Assembly (NCBI RefSeq): GCF_002159175.1 | Contig: NZ_NFGZ01000003.1 | Location: 1-64,000 of the forward strand | Source: Flavonifractor sp. An92 | GTDB lineage: Bacteria; Bacillota; Clostridia; Oscillospirales; Oscillospiraceae | Direction: 5' to 3' | Length of the DNA: 64,000 bases | Shown here: positions 16,550-25,194 of the stretch, one piece after another | How the letters are laid out: every line of letters begins with the position of its first letter | How positions within the stretch are numbered: position 1 is the first letter of the stretch | Translations under genes and position numbers: made by a program | Notes under the pieces: generated by a model | What the model was told of the DNA's origin: nothing | What the model saw: the letters and a program-made list of their open reading frames with translations, nothing else | The model's database searches: none

Positions 16550-18280
16550 ATGCCGCTTGACGCCATCTGCCTCTCCGCCGTGGTGGAGGAGCTGCGCACC
16601 GCCGTGGAGGGCGGGCGCATCGACAAGATCTATCAGCCCGGCCGGGACGAGGTGATCTTCGCCGTCCGGGGCAACACGGGCAACGTGAAGCTGCTGCTCT
16701 CCGCCAGCCCCAGCCAGCCCCGGGCCCAGCTCACCACCCTCCCCCGGGAGAACCCGGACAAGCCCCCCATGTTCTGCATGCTCCTGCGCAAGCACCTGAC
16801 CGGCGGGCGCATCCTGTCCATCACCCAGCCCCCCATGGAGCGGCTCATCGACTTCACCATCGAGACCATCGACGAGCTGGGGGACAAGACCAAGCGCCGC
16901 CTGGTGCTGGAGTGCATGGGCCGCCGGGCCAACCTCCTGCTGCTGGACGGGGAGGGGCGCATCCTGGACTGTCTCCGCCGGGTGGACGGGGACCTGGCCA
17001 GCGGCAAGCGTCAGCTCTTACCCGGGCTCTTCTACCGCCTGCCGGAGCCGCCCAGCAAGTGCAACCCGCTCACCGCCACCGAGGAGGAGCGGAGGGAGGC
17101 CCTGGCCCACAATCCCATGGACAAGCGGCCGGACCAGCTGCTGCTGGACGCCTTCACCGGCATCTCCCCCCTTATTGCCCGGGAGCTGGCCGAGCGGGCG
17201 GAGACGAGTGGGACCGAAATTAGCTGTGAAGTAGAAAACCTTGTCAGACTGGAAGAGGCGAAAACCTTCTCTCCCACGGTCCTGGTCCGGGATGACAAGG
17301 TGTTTGACTTTACCTTTATGCCCATCACCCAGTACGGGACGGAGGTCCGCTGCGAGACCCGGGAGAGCTTTTCTCAGCTCCTGGACGAGTTTTACGCCAG
17401 CCGGGACCAGGCCGAGCGCACCAAGCAGCGGGGCCAGGACCTCATCAAATCGGTGACCAACGCCCGGGACCGGGTGGCCCGGAAGCTGGGCAACCAGCGC
17501 CGGGAGCTGGAGGCCACCTACGGCCGGGAGCGGCTTCGGGAGCTGGGGGACATCCTCACCTCCAACCTCCACGCCATGGAGAAGGGCATGCGCGTGCTGC
17601 GGACAGCGGACTTCTACGACCCGGAGTACAAGGAGATCGAGATCCCCCTGGACCCCCTGAAAACGCCCCAGCAGAACGCGGCCAAATACTATAAAGATTA
17701 TAACAAGGCCAAGACCGCCGAGGAGGTCCTCACCGTCCAGATCGAGAAGGGCGAGAAGGAGCTGGAGTACCTGAACAGCGTCCTGGAGGCCATTGCCCTG
17801 GCGGAAGGCGAGCGGGATCTATTGGAAATCCGGCAGGAGCTCACCGACACCGGCTACCTCCGCCGCCAAAAGACCGCCGCCAAGCGGGAGAAGCGCCTGG
17901 CGGGCAAGCCCATGGAGTTCCGTTCCACGGCAGGCTTGCGCATCTCGGTGGGAAAGAACAACACCCAGAACGACCAGCTCACCACCCGCCTGGCGGGGAA
18001 GGGGGACATCTGGCTGCACACCCAGAAGATCCACGGCTCTCACGTCATTCTCTGGACCGGCGGGGAGGCCCCCGACGCCCAGAGCCTCAGCGAGGCGGCG
18101 GCGCTGGCCGCCTGGTTCTCCCAGGGCCGGGAGGGGAAGAAGGTGCCGGTGGACTATACGCCGGTGAAGTTCGTGAAAAAGCCCGCCGGAGCCCGGCCGG
18201 GTATGGTGATCTACACCACCTACCAGACCGCCTATGTGGACCCCGACGGGGATCTGGCCCGCCGTCTGCGGGTAAAATAA
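16550..18280 (+). CDS. rqcH: Rqc2 homologue RqcH (NFACT family)
   Basis: A ribosome-associated quality-control factor that binds stalled 50S subunits and adds alanine tails to nascent chains. The 576-residue protein has the NFACT-N domain at about 1-180, coiled coil at about 275-430 (with TKQRGQDLIKS and the repeated Lys/Glu heptads), and the NFACT-R domain at about 445-560 (GLRISVGKNNTQNDQLTTR and WLHTQKIHGSHVIL). Older names are FbpA or fibronectin-binding protein. ATG at 16550 starts 3 bp after mrnC ends, so translation is coupled. Length is normal. Confidence 0.95.
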   Translation: MPLDAICLSAVVEELRTAVEGGRIDKIYQPGRDEVIFAVRGNTGNVKLLLSASPSQPRAQLTTLPRENPDKPPMFCMLLRKHLTGGRILSITQPPMERLIDFTIETIDELGDKTKRRLVLECMGRRANLLLLDGEGRILDCLRRVDGDLASGKRQLLPGLFYRLPEPPSKCNPLTATEEERREALAHNPMDKRPDQLLLDAFTGISPLIARELAERAETSGTEISCEVENLVRLEEAKTFSPTVLVRDDKVFDFTFMPITQYGTEVRCETRESFSQLLDEFYASRDQAERTKQRGQDLIKSVTNARDRVARKLGNQRRELEATYGRERLRELGDILTSNLHAMEKGMRVLRTADFYDPEYKEIEIPLDPLKTPQQNAAKYYKDYNKAKTAEEVLTVQIEKGEKELEYLNSVLEAIALAEGERDLLEIRQELTDTGYLRRQKTAAKREKRLAGKPMEFRSTAGLRISVGKNNTQNDQLTTRLAGKGDIWLHTQKIHGSHVILWTGGEAPDAQSLSEAAALAAWFSQGREGKKVPVDYTPVKFVKKPAGARPGMVIYTTYQTAYVDPDGDLARRLRVK

Positions 18281-18290
18281 GGAGGACGCC

Positions 18291-18980
18291 ATGGAGACCT
18301 GTCACATTCTGGTGGTGGAGGACGACCCGGACATCAACCGTCTGCTCTGCACGGTGCTGGGGAACGCCGGCTATGACTGCCGCCCGGCCTACTCGGGGAG
18401 CGAGGCCCAGCTGTGGGCCCAGCAGTACCAGTACGACCTGGTGCTGCTGGACCTGATGCTCCCCGGCCTCACCGGCGAGGAGCTCATCCGGGAGCTGCGG
18501 CGCAAGCGCACCATGCCCATCCTGGTGCTCTCGGCCAAGGCGGGCCTGGCCGACCGGGTGAACGTGCTGCGGCTGGGGGCGGACGACTTCATCCCTAAGC
18601 CCTTCGACAACGACGAGGTCCTGGCCCGGGTGGAGGCCCAGCTGCGCCGGTACAAGGAGTTCGACCGGGGCGGGGTGGGAGAGCGGGTGCTCTCCCACGG
18701 GTCCCTCACCCTGGACCCGGAGAGCATGGCCGTCACGGTGGGCGGTACGCCGGTGAGCCTCACCGCCCGGGAGTTCCGCATCCTGGAGCTGCTGCTCTCC
18801 CACCCCAAGAAGGTCTTTACCCGGGAACAGCTCTACGAGCAGGTGTGGCAGGGAGAGTATATGGGGGACGACAACACGGTGAACGTCCACATCTCCAACC
18901 TCCGCGCCAAGCTGAACAAGGCGTGCAAGGGCGAGTATATCAAGACGGTCTGGGGCATCGGGTTCAAGCTGGCGGACTAG
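18291..18980 (+). CDS. OmpR-family response regulator of the lantibiotic-resistance-type module
   Basis: A 229-residue two-component regulator. The receiver domain (1-120) has the acidic pocket VVEDDPDIN, phosphoacceptor Asp54 in VLLDLMLPG and Lys in FIPKPFDN. The C-terminal winged helix (about 130-228) has LTAREFRILELLLSHPKKVF and the recognition region VNVHISNLRAKL. It starts 10 bp after rqcH with GGAGGACGCC as ribosome site, so it may be transcribed from the rqcH operon. Its partner kinase lies four genes away, past the ABC genes it probably controls. The arrangement recalls the CprR/CprABC/CprK lantibiotic resistance loci of Clostridioides. Confidence 0.9.
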   Translation: METCHILVVEDDPDINRLLCTVLGNAGYDCRPAYSGSEAQLWAQQYQYDLVLLDLMLPGLTGEELIRELRRKRTMPILVLSAKAGLADRVNVLRLGADDFIPKPFDNDEVLARVEAQLRRYKEFDRGGVGERVLSHGSLTLDPESMAVTVGGTPVSLTAREFRILELLLSHPKKVFTREQLYEQVWQGEYMGDDNTVNVHISNLRAKLNKACKGEYIKTVWGIGFKLAD

Positions 18981-18989
18981 GTTTCACAC

Positions 18990-19036
18990 TTTCTTAATCT
19001 TTGCTTTATGGGACGTTGGGGTTCGTCGGGTACAAT
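18990..19036 (+). promoter_or_regulatory. Candidate response-regulator operator and -10 of the ABC operon
   Basis: T-rich direct repeats TTCTTAAT (18991) and TTGCTTTA (19001) lie 10 bp apart, as in OmpR-family sites. A TACAAT -10 is at 19031-19036 without a good -35, as expected for an activated promoter. Confidence 0.4.
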
Positions 19037-19070
19037 GACCTCAGTTCCGAAAGAAAGGTGGATGCCAGTT

Positions 19071-19994
19071 ATGGCGGACGCGATTTTGACGACCCGCGGC
19101 CTCACGAAGCGCTACGGCAGCGCGTTGGCGGCGGATCACATTGATCTCACATTGGAAGAGGGGCAGATCTACGGTCTGGTGGGCCGCAACGGCGCGGGCA
19201 AGACCACCATCATCCGCATGATCACCGCCCAGACCCTGCCCACGGAGGGGACCATCACCCTCTTCGGGGCCAGCACCCCCCGGGAGCTGGAGCGCATGCG
19301 GGAGCGGACCGGGGCCATGGTGGAGACCCCCAGCTTTTACCCCTACCTCACTGCCCGGGAGAATCTGGAGTACTACCGCATCCAGCGGGGCATCCCCGGA
19401 AAACACGCCGTGGACGAGGCGCTGGAACTGGCCGGTCTCACCGACACGGGGAAGAAGCGCTTCAAGCACTTCTCCCTGGGCATGAAGCAGCGCCTGGGCC
19501 TGGCTCTGGCGCTGATGAACCGGCCGGATTTCCTCCTGCTGGATGAGCCCATCAACGGCCTGGACCCGGAGGGCATCGTGGAGTTCCGCAACCTCCTGCT
19601 GCGTCTCAACCGGGAGCAGCACACCACCATCCTCATTTCCAGCCACATCCTCAGCGAGCTGGAAAATCTCGCCACCTGCTACGGCTTCCTGGACCACGGC
19701 GTCATGCTGGAGCAGATCAGCGCCCAGCGCCTGGAGGAGAAGTGCCGGGCCTGCCTGGAGCTCCACGTGGACGACGCGGCCCGGGCCTCTCTGGTGCTGG
19801 AGCGCCGCCTGGGCGAGGCCGACTATGAGGTGCTGAACCCCCAGACCATCCGGCTGTACAGCCGCCTGGACCAGCCCGAGTCGGTGACCCGGGCCCTGGT
19901 GGAGGAGGGCGTGGGCCTGTGCGGACTGGAGAGCCGCGGGGCCAACCTGGAGGACTACTTCCTCCGCCTGATCGGGGGTGTGCACCATGCGTAA
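19071..19994 (+). CDS. ABC transporter ATPase, lantibiotic/bacitracin resistance type
   Basis: A 307-residue ATPase of the BcrA/CprA (lantibiotic immunity protein F) type. It has Walker A GRNGAGKT (about 38-45), signature FSLGMKQRLGLALAL, Walker B FLLLDEPINGLDPEG and the switch His in ISSHILSEL, with the family-typical C-terminal extension. ATG at 19071 (MADAILTT) is preferred over ATG at 19062 because AAAGGTGG has proper spacing only to the former. It is followed by two integral-membrane partners and a sensor kinase. Peptide-antibiotic export or shielding is the likely job; the inducing peptide is unknown. Confidence 0.9.
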   Translation: MADAILTTRGLTKRYGSALAADHIDLTLEEGQIYGLVGRNGAGKTTIIRMITAQTLPTEGTITLFGASTPRELERMRERTGAMVETPSFYPYLTARENLEYYRIQRGIPGKHAVDEALELAGLTDTGKKRFKHFSLGMKQRLGLALALMNRPDFLLLDEPINGLDPEGIVEFRNLLLRLNREQHTTILISSHILSELENLATCYGFLDHGVMLEQISAQRLEEKCRACLELHVDDAARASLVLERRLGEADYEVLNPQTIRLYSRLDQPESVTRALVEEGVGLCGLESRGANLEDYFLRLIGGVHHA

Positions 19995-20742
19995 CTACCT
20001 GTCGGCTGAGTGTTTCAAGGTGTTCCACCGCAGCTATGTCTATCTCACCCTGCTGTTCTGTCTCCTGGGGGAGGGGCTCCTCCTGCTGGGCTACTGGCTT
20101 ACCTGGTCCTGGGGCAACGGGACGGTGACCTTTGCCAACACCGCCTCCATGGTGACTCTTCTGCTGGCTGTGGGCATGTACGCCACCATCGTCACCGGAG
20201 ACATGGTGTTCTCCGACCAGTATAAGAACAACACCCTGAAAAACGAGGTGTCCTACGGCGTGGACCGCCCGGTCATCTATCTGGGCAAGCTGACCACCGC
20301 CCTGCTGGTGGCGATTGTCGCCGCGGCCATCATGCTGGCCTTTTATCTGGGGGCCTGCTGGCTCCTGTTCCCCCACGGCGCGGCGGACGGCGGGACCTGG
20401 GCCCTGGTGGGGTACTGCCTGGCGGGGGCGCTGCCGCTGTGGATCGGCTCCCAGGCGGTGGCCATGGTGTGCTACTTCCTGGTGCGCAACTCCACCGCCG
20501 CGGCCTTTGCCGCTGTCGGTATCCTGGCGGTCGTGCCCAGCGTGCTCCAGGTGCTGGGCATCCTGATCCACCCGGTCTTTGGGGACATCCGGCAGTTTTT
20601 CCCCGCCGTCATGCTGGACGCCCTGTCCACGCAGGCCTTCAACTGGACCTATGTGGGGATGTGCTGGGCCAGCGGTCTGCTGTGGACCCTGCTGGCCACG
20701 GTGCTGGGTGTGGTCCTGTTCCGCAAGAAAGAGATCCGCTGA
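19987..20742 (+). CDS. ABC-2 type permease, lantibiotic immunity type, subunit 1
   Basis: A 251-residue membrane protein with six predicted helices, typical of the MutE/EpiE (CprB) permeases that partner immunity ATPases. N-terminal MRNYLSAECFKVFHRS is followed by alternating helices and an early loop SDQYKNNTLKNEVSYGVDR shared with this family. ATG at 19987 overlaps the ATPase stop by 8 bp, so translation is coupled. The next gene has the same length and the same loop pattern, giving a two-permease transporter. Confidence 0.85.
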   Translation: MRNYLSAECFKVFHRSYVYLTLLFCLLGEGLLLLGYWLTWSWGNGTVTFANTASMVTLLLAVGMYATIVTGDMVFSDQYKNNTLKNEVSYGVDRPVIYLGKLTTALLVAIVAAAIMLAFYLGACWLLFPHGAADGGTWALVGYCLAGALPLWIGSQAVAMVCYFLVRNSTAAAFAAVGILAVVPSVLQVLGILIHPVFGDIRQFFPAVMLDALSTQAFNWTYVGMCWASGLLWTLLATVLGVVLFRKKEIR

Positions 20743-20760
20743 GAGAGAGGGGCGCTGTCC

Positions 20761-21513
20761 GTGCTCAACTACATCAAGGCCGAGCTGTGGAAGGCCGCCC
20801 GCCGCCGTGGGACGATGGTGTTCTACGCCGTGCTCCTTCTGCTGGCGGTGACCTTCTGCACCCAGATCAGCGGCGGCACCTTTGAGGCTTTGGCCTCCGG
20901 TGTCTGTATCGTGCTGGTGCTGGGCATGCTGATGGCGCCCATCCTGGCCCATCAGGTGGACGGCGGCGCCCCGGACACGCTGAAAAATGAGCTCTCCTTC
21001 GGCCTGAGCCGGAGCCAGGTCTACCTGGGAAAGCTGGCGGCGGTGATCGTCACGGGGCTGTTGGTGGCGGGAGCCATCCTGGTGGTGTGCGTGGGGGGCG
21101 GCTGGCTCCTCACCGACCACAGCTCGGAGGACGCCCGGGTGTGCCTGGAGATCCTGCTCTTTGCGCTCCTGGGGGCGGTGCCCCTTTGGTGCGGCATGGC
21201 GGCGCTGTGCCACATGGCGGCGCTGCTGATCCCGGGCACCGCGGTGTGGACGGCGGGCTACTATATCCTCTTTTTCTTCGGTCAGCCCATTCTGGTGCTG
21301 GTGGCCTACGCTTTTTTCCAGGGAAATACCAACAGCGTGATCATGAACCTGATCGAAGCCATCCTGATGCCCTATACGCTCCTGATGTCCGAGTACCTCA
21401 GCGGGTGGCTCACCTGGGAGTACCAGCTCTGGTGCTGGGGGATCGGCCTGGGCTGGCTGGTGTTCTCCACCGTCCTGGGGCTCCTGATTCTGGGGCGGAA
21501 GGATATCCATTAA
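20761..21513 (+). CDS. ABC-2 type permease, lantibiotic immunity type, subunit 2
   Basis: A 250-residue permease with six helices, related to the preceding subunit: the loop VDGGAPDTLKNELSFGLSRS matches the corresponding loop of subunit 1, so the pair arose by duplication. It begins with GTG at 20761 (VLNYIKAELWKAARRRG) after GAGAGAGG. It ends 68 bp before the kinase gene. It probably forms a heterodimeric channel with subunit 1. Confidence 0.85.
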   Translation: MLNYIKAELWKAARRRGTMVFYAVLLLLAVTFCTQISGGTFEALASGVCIVLVLGMLMAPILAHQVDGGAPDTLKNELSFGLSRSQVYLGKLAAVIVTGLLVAGAILVVCVGGGWLLTDHSSEDARVCLEILLFALLGAVPLWCGMAALCHMAALLIPGTAVWTAGYYILFFFGQPILVLVAYAFFQGNTNSVIMNLIEAILMPYTLLMSEYLSGWLTWEYQLWCWGIGLGWLVFSTVLGLLILGRKDIH

Positions 21514-21581
21514 AGAAAACGATCCCGCCACGGCGCGCCTCTCGGGGCGCGCCCTTGGCGTATTGGGAAGGAGGGAGGACC

Positions 21582-22517
21582 ATGGCGGTCCTGTGCGTGA
21601 TTCTGGCTCTGGTCTGCGGCGGCCTGGGGGTGTGGTCCTGGAGCCAGCAGCGCTCCCTGCGCCAGGCGGCGAAGCAGCTGGCCCAGCGGGGGGAGGACGG
21701 CAGCGCGGTCCGGGTGCGCCTGGCCGCCCCCAACGCCGGGGCGGAGGAGCTGCTGGCCCAGGTCAACCGCATCCTGGAGCTGCGCCAGTCCGACCGGGCG
21801 GCCAGCCAGGAGCGGGAGCGGGAGCTGAGGCGGCAGATCTCCAACATCTCCCACGACCTGCGCACCCCGCTCACCTCCATCCTGGGGTATCTGCAGCTCC
21901 TGGAGGACCCGGAGCTCCCCCCGGAGCAGCGCGCGGAGTATCTGGCGGTGGTGCGGGGGCGGGCCAAGGCCCTCCAGAGCCTCATCACCAGCTTCTATGA
22001 CCTCTCCCGGCTGGAGGGGGACGAGTTCCCCCTGGAGCGGCAGAACGTGGACCTGCGCGCCCTGCTGGCCGAGCTCCTGGCCTCCTTTTATGGGGACTTC
22101 ACCGATGCGGGCTTCGACGTGGCGGTGGACCTGCCCCAGCGGCTCAGCCCGGTGTGGGCCGACCCGGGCGGATGCCTGCGGGTCTTTACCAACCTTCTGC
22201 GCAACGCCCTGGACCACGGCGGCGGCACCCTGTCGGTGCGGGCCTGGGAGGAGGGGGACGCGGTGTTCACTGCCGTCTCCAACGCCGCGCCGGACCTCTC
22301 GCCCGAGGACGTGGAGCACGTGTTCGAGCGCTTCTTTACCTCCGACCGCATGCGCACCGGGCGCAACACCGGCCTGGGGCTGGCCATCGTCAAGGCCCTG
22401 GGCGAGCGGATGGACGCCCGGGTGGAGGCGGCTCTGGAGGACGGATGTTTCACCGTCACGCTCATGTGGCGGCGGGGACGGGAAAATGGAGAAAAACGCG
22501 CAGTCAATGCGTGTTAA
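21582..22517 (+). CDS. Sensor histidine kinase of the lantibiotic-resistance-type module
   Basis: A 311-residue kinase with a single N-terminal membrane segment (VLCVILALVCGGLGVWSW) and almost no extracellular domain, as in intramembrane-sensing kinases. The dimerisation domain has His91 in NISHDLRTPLTSILGYL. The ATPase domain has the N box TNLLRNALDHGGG, an F box near RFFTSDRMRTGR and the G box NTGLGLAIVKALG. ATG at 21582 follows GGAAGGAGGGAGGA. The kinase lies downstream of the transporter, and the response regulator upstream of it. Detection of an antimicrobial peptide, perhaps through the transporter, is inferred. Confidence 0.88.
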   Translation: MAVLCVILALVCGGLGVWSWSQQRSLRQAAKQLAQRGEDGSAVRVRLAAPNAGAEELLAQVNRILELRQSDRAASQERERELRRQISNISHDLRTPLTSILGYLQLLEDPELPPEQRAEYLAVVRGRAKALQSLITSFYDLSRLEGDEFPLERQNVDLRALLAELLASFYGDFTDAGFDVAVDLPQRLSPVWADPGGCLRVFTNLLRNALDHGGGTLSVRAWEEGDAVFTAVSNAAPDLSPEDVEHVFERFFTSDRMRTGRNTGLGLAIVKALGERMDARVEAALEDGCFTVTLMWRRGRENGEKRAVNAC

Positions 22518-22521
22518 AATC

Positions 22522-22550
22522 TTGACAAATCCCCGTGGAACTGCTATCTT
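22522..22550 (+). promoter_or_regulatory. Promoter of nfnAB
   Basis: Perfect TTGACA (22522-22527), 17-bp spacer, TATCTT (22545-22550), about 218 bp before the first start codon. Confidence 0.75.
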
Positions 22551-22556
22551 TCATAT

Positions 22557-22767
22557 AGTAAGACCTGTGCAGGGGAAAAAGCGTGCGAAAACGGTCACTT
22601 TTTCTGAACTGGACAGTCTGAAAACATGCGATTTCGGCCGCGCTTGGCAGCGGCCAAAACAAGCACCGGAGCGCAGGTGCGGCGCGGCCCTGGACCGCCT
22701 GTGGGGAGCAGGCGGGGCGGCGCTTTTTCCATGGCTGCGGTACGGAGGAAAGGAAAGGTCAAAAAGT
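22557..22767 (+). other. Long structured 5' leader of nfnAB
   Basis: About 210 nt of transcribed leader with several strong hairpins: GGCCGC...GCGGCC near 22637, GCACC...GGTGC near 22664, and CCGCCTG...CAGGCGG near 22697 followed by GGCGGCGCTTTTTCC. The last may be an attenuator. No open frame with a ribosome site fits it, and I do not recognise a known riboswitch class. Confidence 0.45.
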
Positions 22768-23628
22768 ATGGTTAAGATCGTGAGAAAGAAGGTACTCAAC
22801 CCCAGCGTCACCCTGCTGGAGGTCGAGGCTCCGATGATCGCCAAGAAGGCGCAGGCGGGTCAGTTCATCATCCTGCGTCTGGATGAGGAGGGTGAGCGCA
22901 TCCCCCTGACCATCGGCGATTTCGACCGCGAGAAGGGGACCATTACGATCATGTTCCAGAAGGTGGGCCTGACCACGGAGCTGCTGGGCGATCTGAACGA
23001 GGGCGACACCATCCGCGATTTCGTCGGCCCCCTGGGCGTGCCCACCAGCCAGGAGCTGGGTGAGGTGAAGAGCGTTCTGGTCATCGGCGGCGGCGTGGGC
23101 TGCGCCATCGCTTATCCTCAGGCCAAGCACCTCCACGCTGCCGGTGTGAAGGTGGACGTCATCGTGGGCTTCCGCTCCAAGGATATCGTCATTCTGGAGG
23201 ACGAGTTCAAGCAGGCCTGTGACAACTTCTATCTGATGACCGACGACGGCAGCTACGGCGAGCAGGGCTTCGTCACCGTCAAGCTCCAGCAGCTGCTGGA
23301 GGCCGGCCACCAGTATGACGCGGTCATCGCCATCGGCCCCGTGCCCATGATGAAGTTTGTCTCCGCCACCACCAAGCCCTTCAATGTGCGCACCCTGGTG
23401 AGCCTGAACCCCATCATGATCGACGGCACCGGCATGTGCGGCTGCTGCCGCGTCACCGTGGGCGGCAAGATGAAGTTTGCCTGCGTGGACGGCCCCGACT
23501 TCGACGGCCATCAGGTGGACTTTGACGAGCTGATGAACCGTAACTCCGTGTACCGTGAGCGCGAGGCCAAGGAGAAGGAGCGCCACGAGTGCCGCATGGA
23601 GAAGCTCGCCAAGGACATGATCCACTAA
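22768..23628 (+). CDS. nfnA: NfnA-type FAD/NAD-binding subunit of ferredoxin-NADP+ transhydrogenase
   Basis: A 286-residue protein of the dihydroorotate-dehydrogenase electron-transfer (PyrK-like) family: FAD-binding barrel (about 1-95, with the RIPLTIGDF motif), NAD-binding domain (VLVIGGGVGCAIAYPQAK) and a C-terminal [2Fe-2S] site (MCGCCRVTV ... FACVDG). With the next gene it forms NfnAB, an electron-bifurcating enzyme linking NADH, NADPH and ferredoxin in anaerobes. ATG at 22768 follows GGAGGAAAGGAAAGG. Codon use is more biased than in the neighbours, suggesting high expression. It could also be annotated as a sulfide dehydrogenase subunit. Confidence 0.9.
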   Translation: MVKIVRKKVLNPSVTLLEVEAPMIAKKAQAGQFIILRLDEEGERIPLTIGDFDREKGTITIMFQKVGLTTELLGDLNEGDTIRDFVGPLGVPTSQELGEVKSVLVIGGGVGCAIAYPQAKHLHAAGVKVDVIVGFRSKDIVILEDEFKQACDNFYLMTDDGSYGEQGFVTVKLQQLLEAGHQYDAVIAIGPVPMMKFVSATTKPFNVRTLVSLNPIMIDGTGMCGCCRVTVGGKMKFACVDGPDFDGHQVDFDELMNRNSVYREREAKEKERHECRMEKLAKDMIH

Positions 23629-23643
23629 GGGAGGTTGACCACA

Positions 23644-25041
23644 ATGCCGAATATGAGCATGACCAAGAATCCGATGCCGGAGCAGGACCCCAACGTCCGT
23701 AATCATAACTTTAAGGAAGTGGCCATCGGCTACACCGCCGAGATGGCCATGGACGAGGCCAAGCGCTGCCTGGGCTGTAAGAACAAGCCCTGCGTGAAGG
23801 GCTGCCCCGTCAATATCCGCATCCCCGAGTTCATCGCCAAGGTGGCCGAGGGCGACTTCCAGGCCGCCTACGAGATCATCACCGACACCAACGCGCTGCC
23901 CTCCATCAGCGGCCGTGTCTGCCCCCAGGAGACCCAGTGCGAGTGCCACTGTGTCCGCGGCATCAAGGGTGAGCCCGTGGCCATCGGCCGTCTGGAGCGC
24001 TTCGTGGCCGACTGGTACCGTGAGAACGTCAACGCCATGCCCAAGAAGCCCGAGAGCAACGGCATCAAGGTCGCCGTCGTGGGCTCCGGCCCGGCCAGCC
24101 TGACCTGCGCCAGCGACCTGGCCAAGAAGGGCTACCAGGTCTCCATCTTCGAGGCCTTCCACACCGCCGGCGGCGTGCTGGTCTACGGCATCCCCGAGTT
24201 CCGTCTGCCCAAGGCCATCGTGCAGAACGAGGTCGACAAGCTGGCCGCTCTGGGCGCCGACGTGGAGACCGACGTGGTCGTGGGCCGTACCTACACCATC
24301 GACGAGATGTTCGAGGACGGCTACAAGGCCGTGTTCGTGGGCTCCGGCGCCGGTCTGCCCATGTTCATGGGCATCCCCGGTGAGGCTCTGGCCGGTGTGT
24401 ACTCCGCCAACGAGTACCTGACCCGTATCAACCTGATGAAGGCCTACAAAGAGGGCTACGATACCCCCATCAAGGACTCCAAGGCTGTGGCCGTCGTGGG
24501 CGGCGGCAACGTAGCCATGGACGCCGCCCGCTGCGCCAAGCGCATGGGTGCCAAGGTGTACGTGGTCTACCGCCGCGACGAGGAGGCCATGCCTGCCCGC
24601 CGTGAGGAGATCCACCACGCCAAGGAAGAGGGCATCGAGTTCCTGTTCCTGAACAACCCCGTCAAGATCCTGGACGACGGCCACGGCAAGGTCCGCGCCA
24701 TGGAGTGCGTGAAGATGGAGCTGGGCGAGCCCGACGCCTCCGGCCGCCGCCGTCCCAGCGAGGTCCCCGGCTCCAACTACGAGCTGGAAGTGGACACCGT
24801 CATCATGTCCCTGGGCACCAGCCCCAACCCGCTGATCCGCTCCACCACCCCCGGCCTGGACGCCAATCAGCGCGGCTGCCTGATCGCCGATGAGGAGACC
24901 ATGGCCACCAGCCGTGAGGGCGTGTACGCCGGCGGCGACGCCGTCACCGGCGCTGCCACCGTCATCCTGGCCATGGGCGCCGGCAAGAAGGCCGCTGTCG
25001 CCATGGACAAGTACCTCCAGGAGAAGTACGGCAACCAGTAA
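23644..25041 (+). CDS. nfnB: NfnB / GltA-type NADPH-binding iron-sulfur flavoprotein
   Basis: A 465-residue homologue of the glutamate-synthase small subunit. The N-terminal domain has the CLGCKNKPCVKGCPV and CPQETQCECHC cysteine clusters for two [4Fe-4S] centres. Two dinucleotide folds follow (VAVVGSGPASLTCASDLAKK and VAVVGGGNVAMDAARCAKR), and the C-terminal GVYAGGDAVTGAATVI motif binds FAD. Without a GltB large subunit nearby and directly after the NfnA-type gene, the transhydrogenase role is more likely than glutamate synthesis. ATG at 23644 follows GGGAGG; a TTG at 23635 lies inside that ribosome site and is unlikely. Confidence 0.92.
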   Translation: MPNMSMTKNPMPEQDPNVRNHNFKEVAIGYTAEMAMDEAKRCLGCKNKPCVKGCPVNIRIPEFIAKVAEGDFQAAYEIITDTNALPSISGRVCPQETQCECHCVRGIKGEPVAIGRLERFVADWYRENVNAMPKKPESNGIKVAVVGSGPASLTCASDLAKKGYQVSIFEAFHTAGGVLVYGIPEFRLPKAIVQNEVDKLAALGADVETDVVVGRTYTIDEMFEDGYKAVFVGSGAGLPMFMGIPGEALAGVYSANEYLTRINLMKAYKEGYDTPIKDSKAVAVVGGGNVAMDAARCAKRMGAKVYVVYRRDEEAMPARREEIHHAKEEGIEFLFLNNPVKILDDGHGKVRAMECVKMELGEPDASGRRRPSEVPGSNYELEVDTVIMSLGTSPNPLIRSTTPGLDANQRGCLIADEETMATSREGVYAGGDAVTGAATVILAMGAGKKAAVAMDKYLQEKYGNQ

Positions 25042-25054
25042 TTCCACAAGCGCA

Positions 25055-25090
25055 GGACCGCGGAGCGGACACGCCCCGCGGTCCTTTTTT
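25055..25090 (+). terminator. Terminator after nfnAB
   Basis: GGACCGCGG (25055-25063) pairs with CCGCGGTCC (25076-25084), followed by six T. Confidence 0.85.
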
Positions 25091-25100
25091 GCCCCTATTT

Positions 25101-25112
25101 TTGCAAATGCAG
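25101..25112. promoter_or_regulatory. Operator 1 of the BlaI/BlaR1-like pair
   Basis: TTGCAAATGCAG, near-palindromic and 11/12 identical to the copy at 25164-25175. It lies just upstream of the -35. Confidence 0.6.
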
Positions 25113-25121
25113 AAATAACCC

Positions 25122-25150
25122 TTGACAGACGTCCGCCGCCCGGCTACAAT
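25122..25150 (+). promoter_or_regulatory. Promoter of the BlaI/BlaR1-like pair
   Basis: TTGACA (25122-25127), 17-bp spacer, TACAAT (25145-25150), flanked on both sides by the TGCAAATGCA operators. Confidence 0.8.
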
Positions 25151-25163
25151 GAAATCAGAAGAT

Positions 25164-25175
25164 CTGCAAATGCAG
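25164..25175. promoter_or_regulatory. Operator 2 of the BlaI/BlaR1-like pair
   Basis: CTGCAAATGCAG, two 5-bp arms around AA, just downstream of the -10 where bound repressor would block initiation. Confidence 0.6.
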
Positions 25176-25194
25176 AAGAAAGGGGGAACGGACC

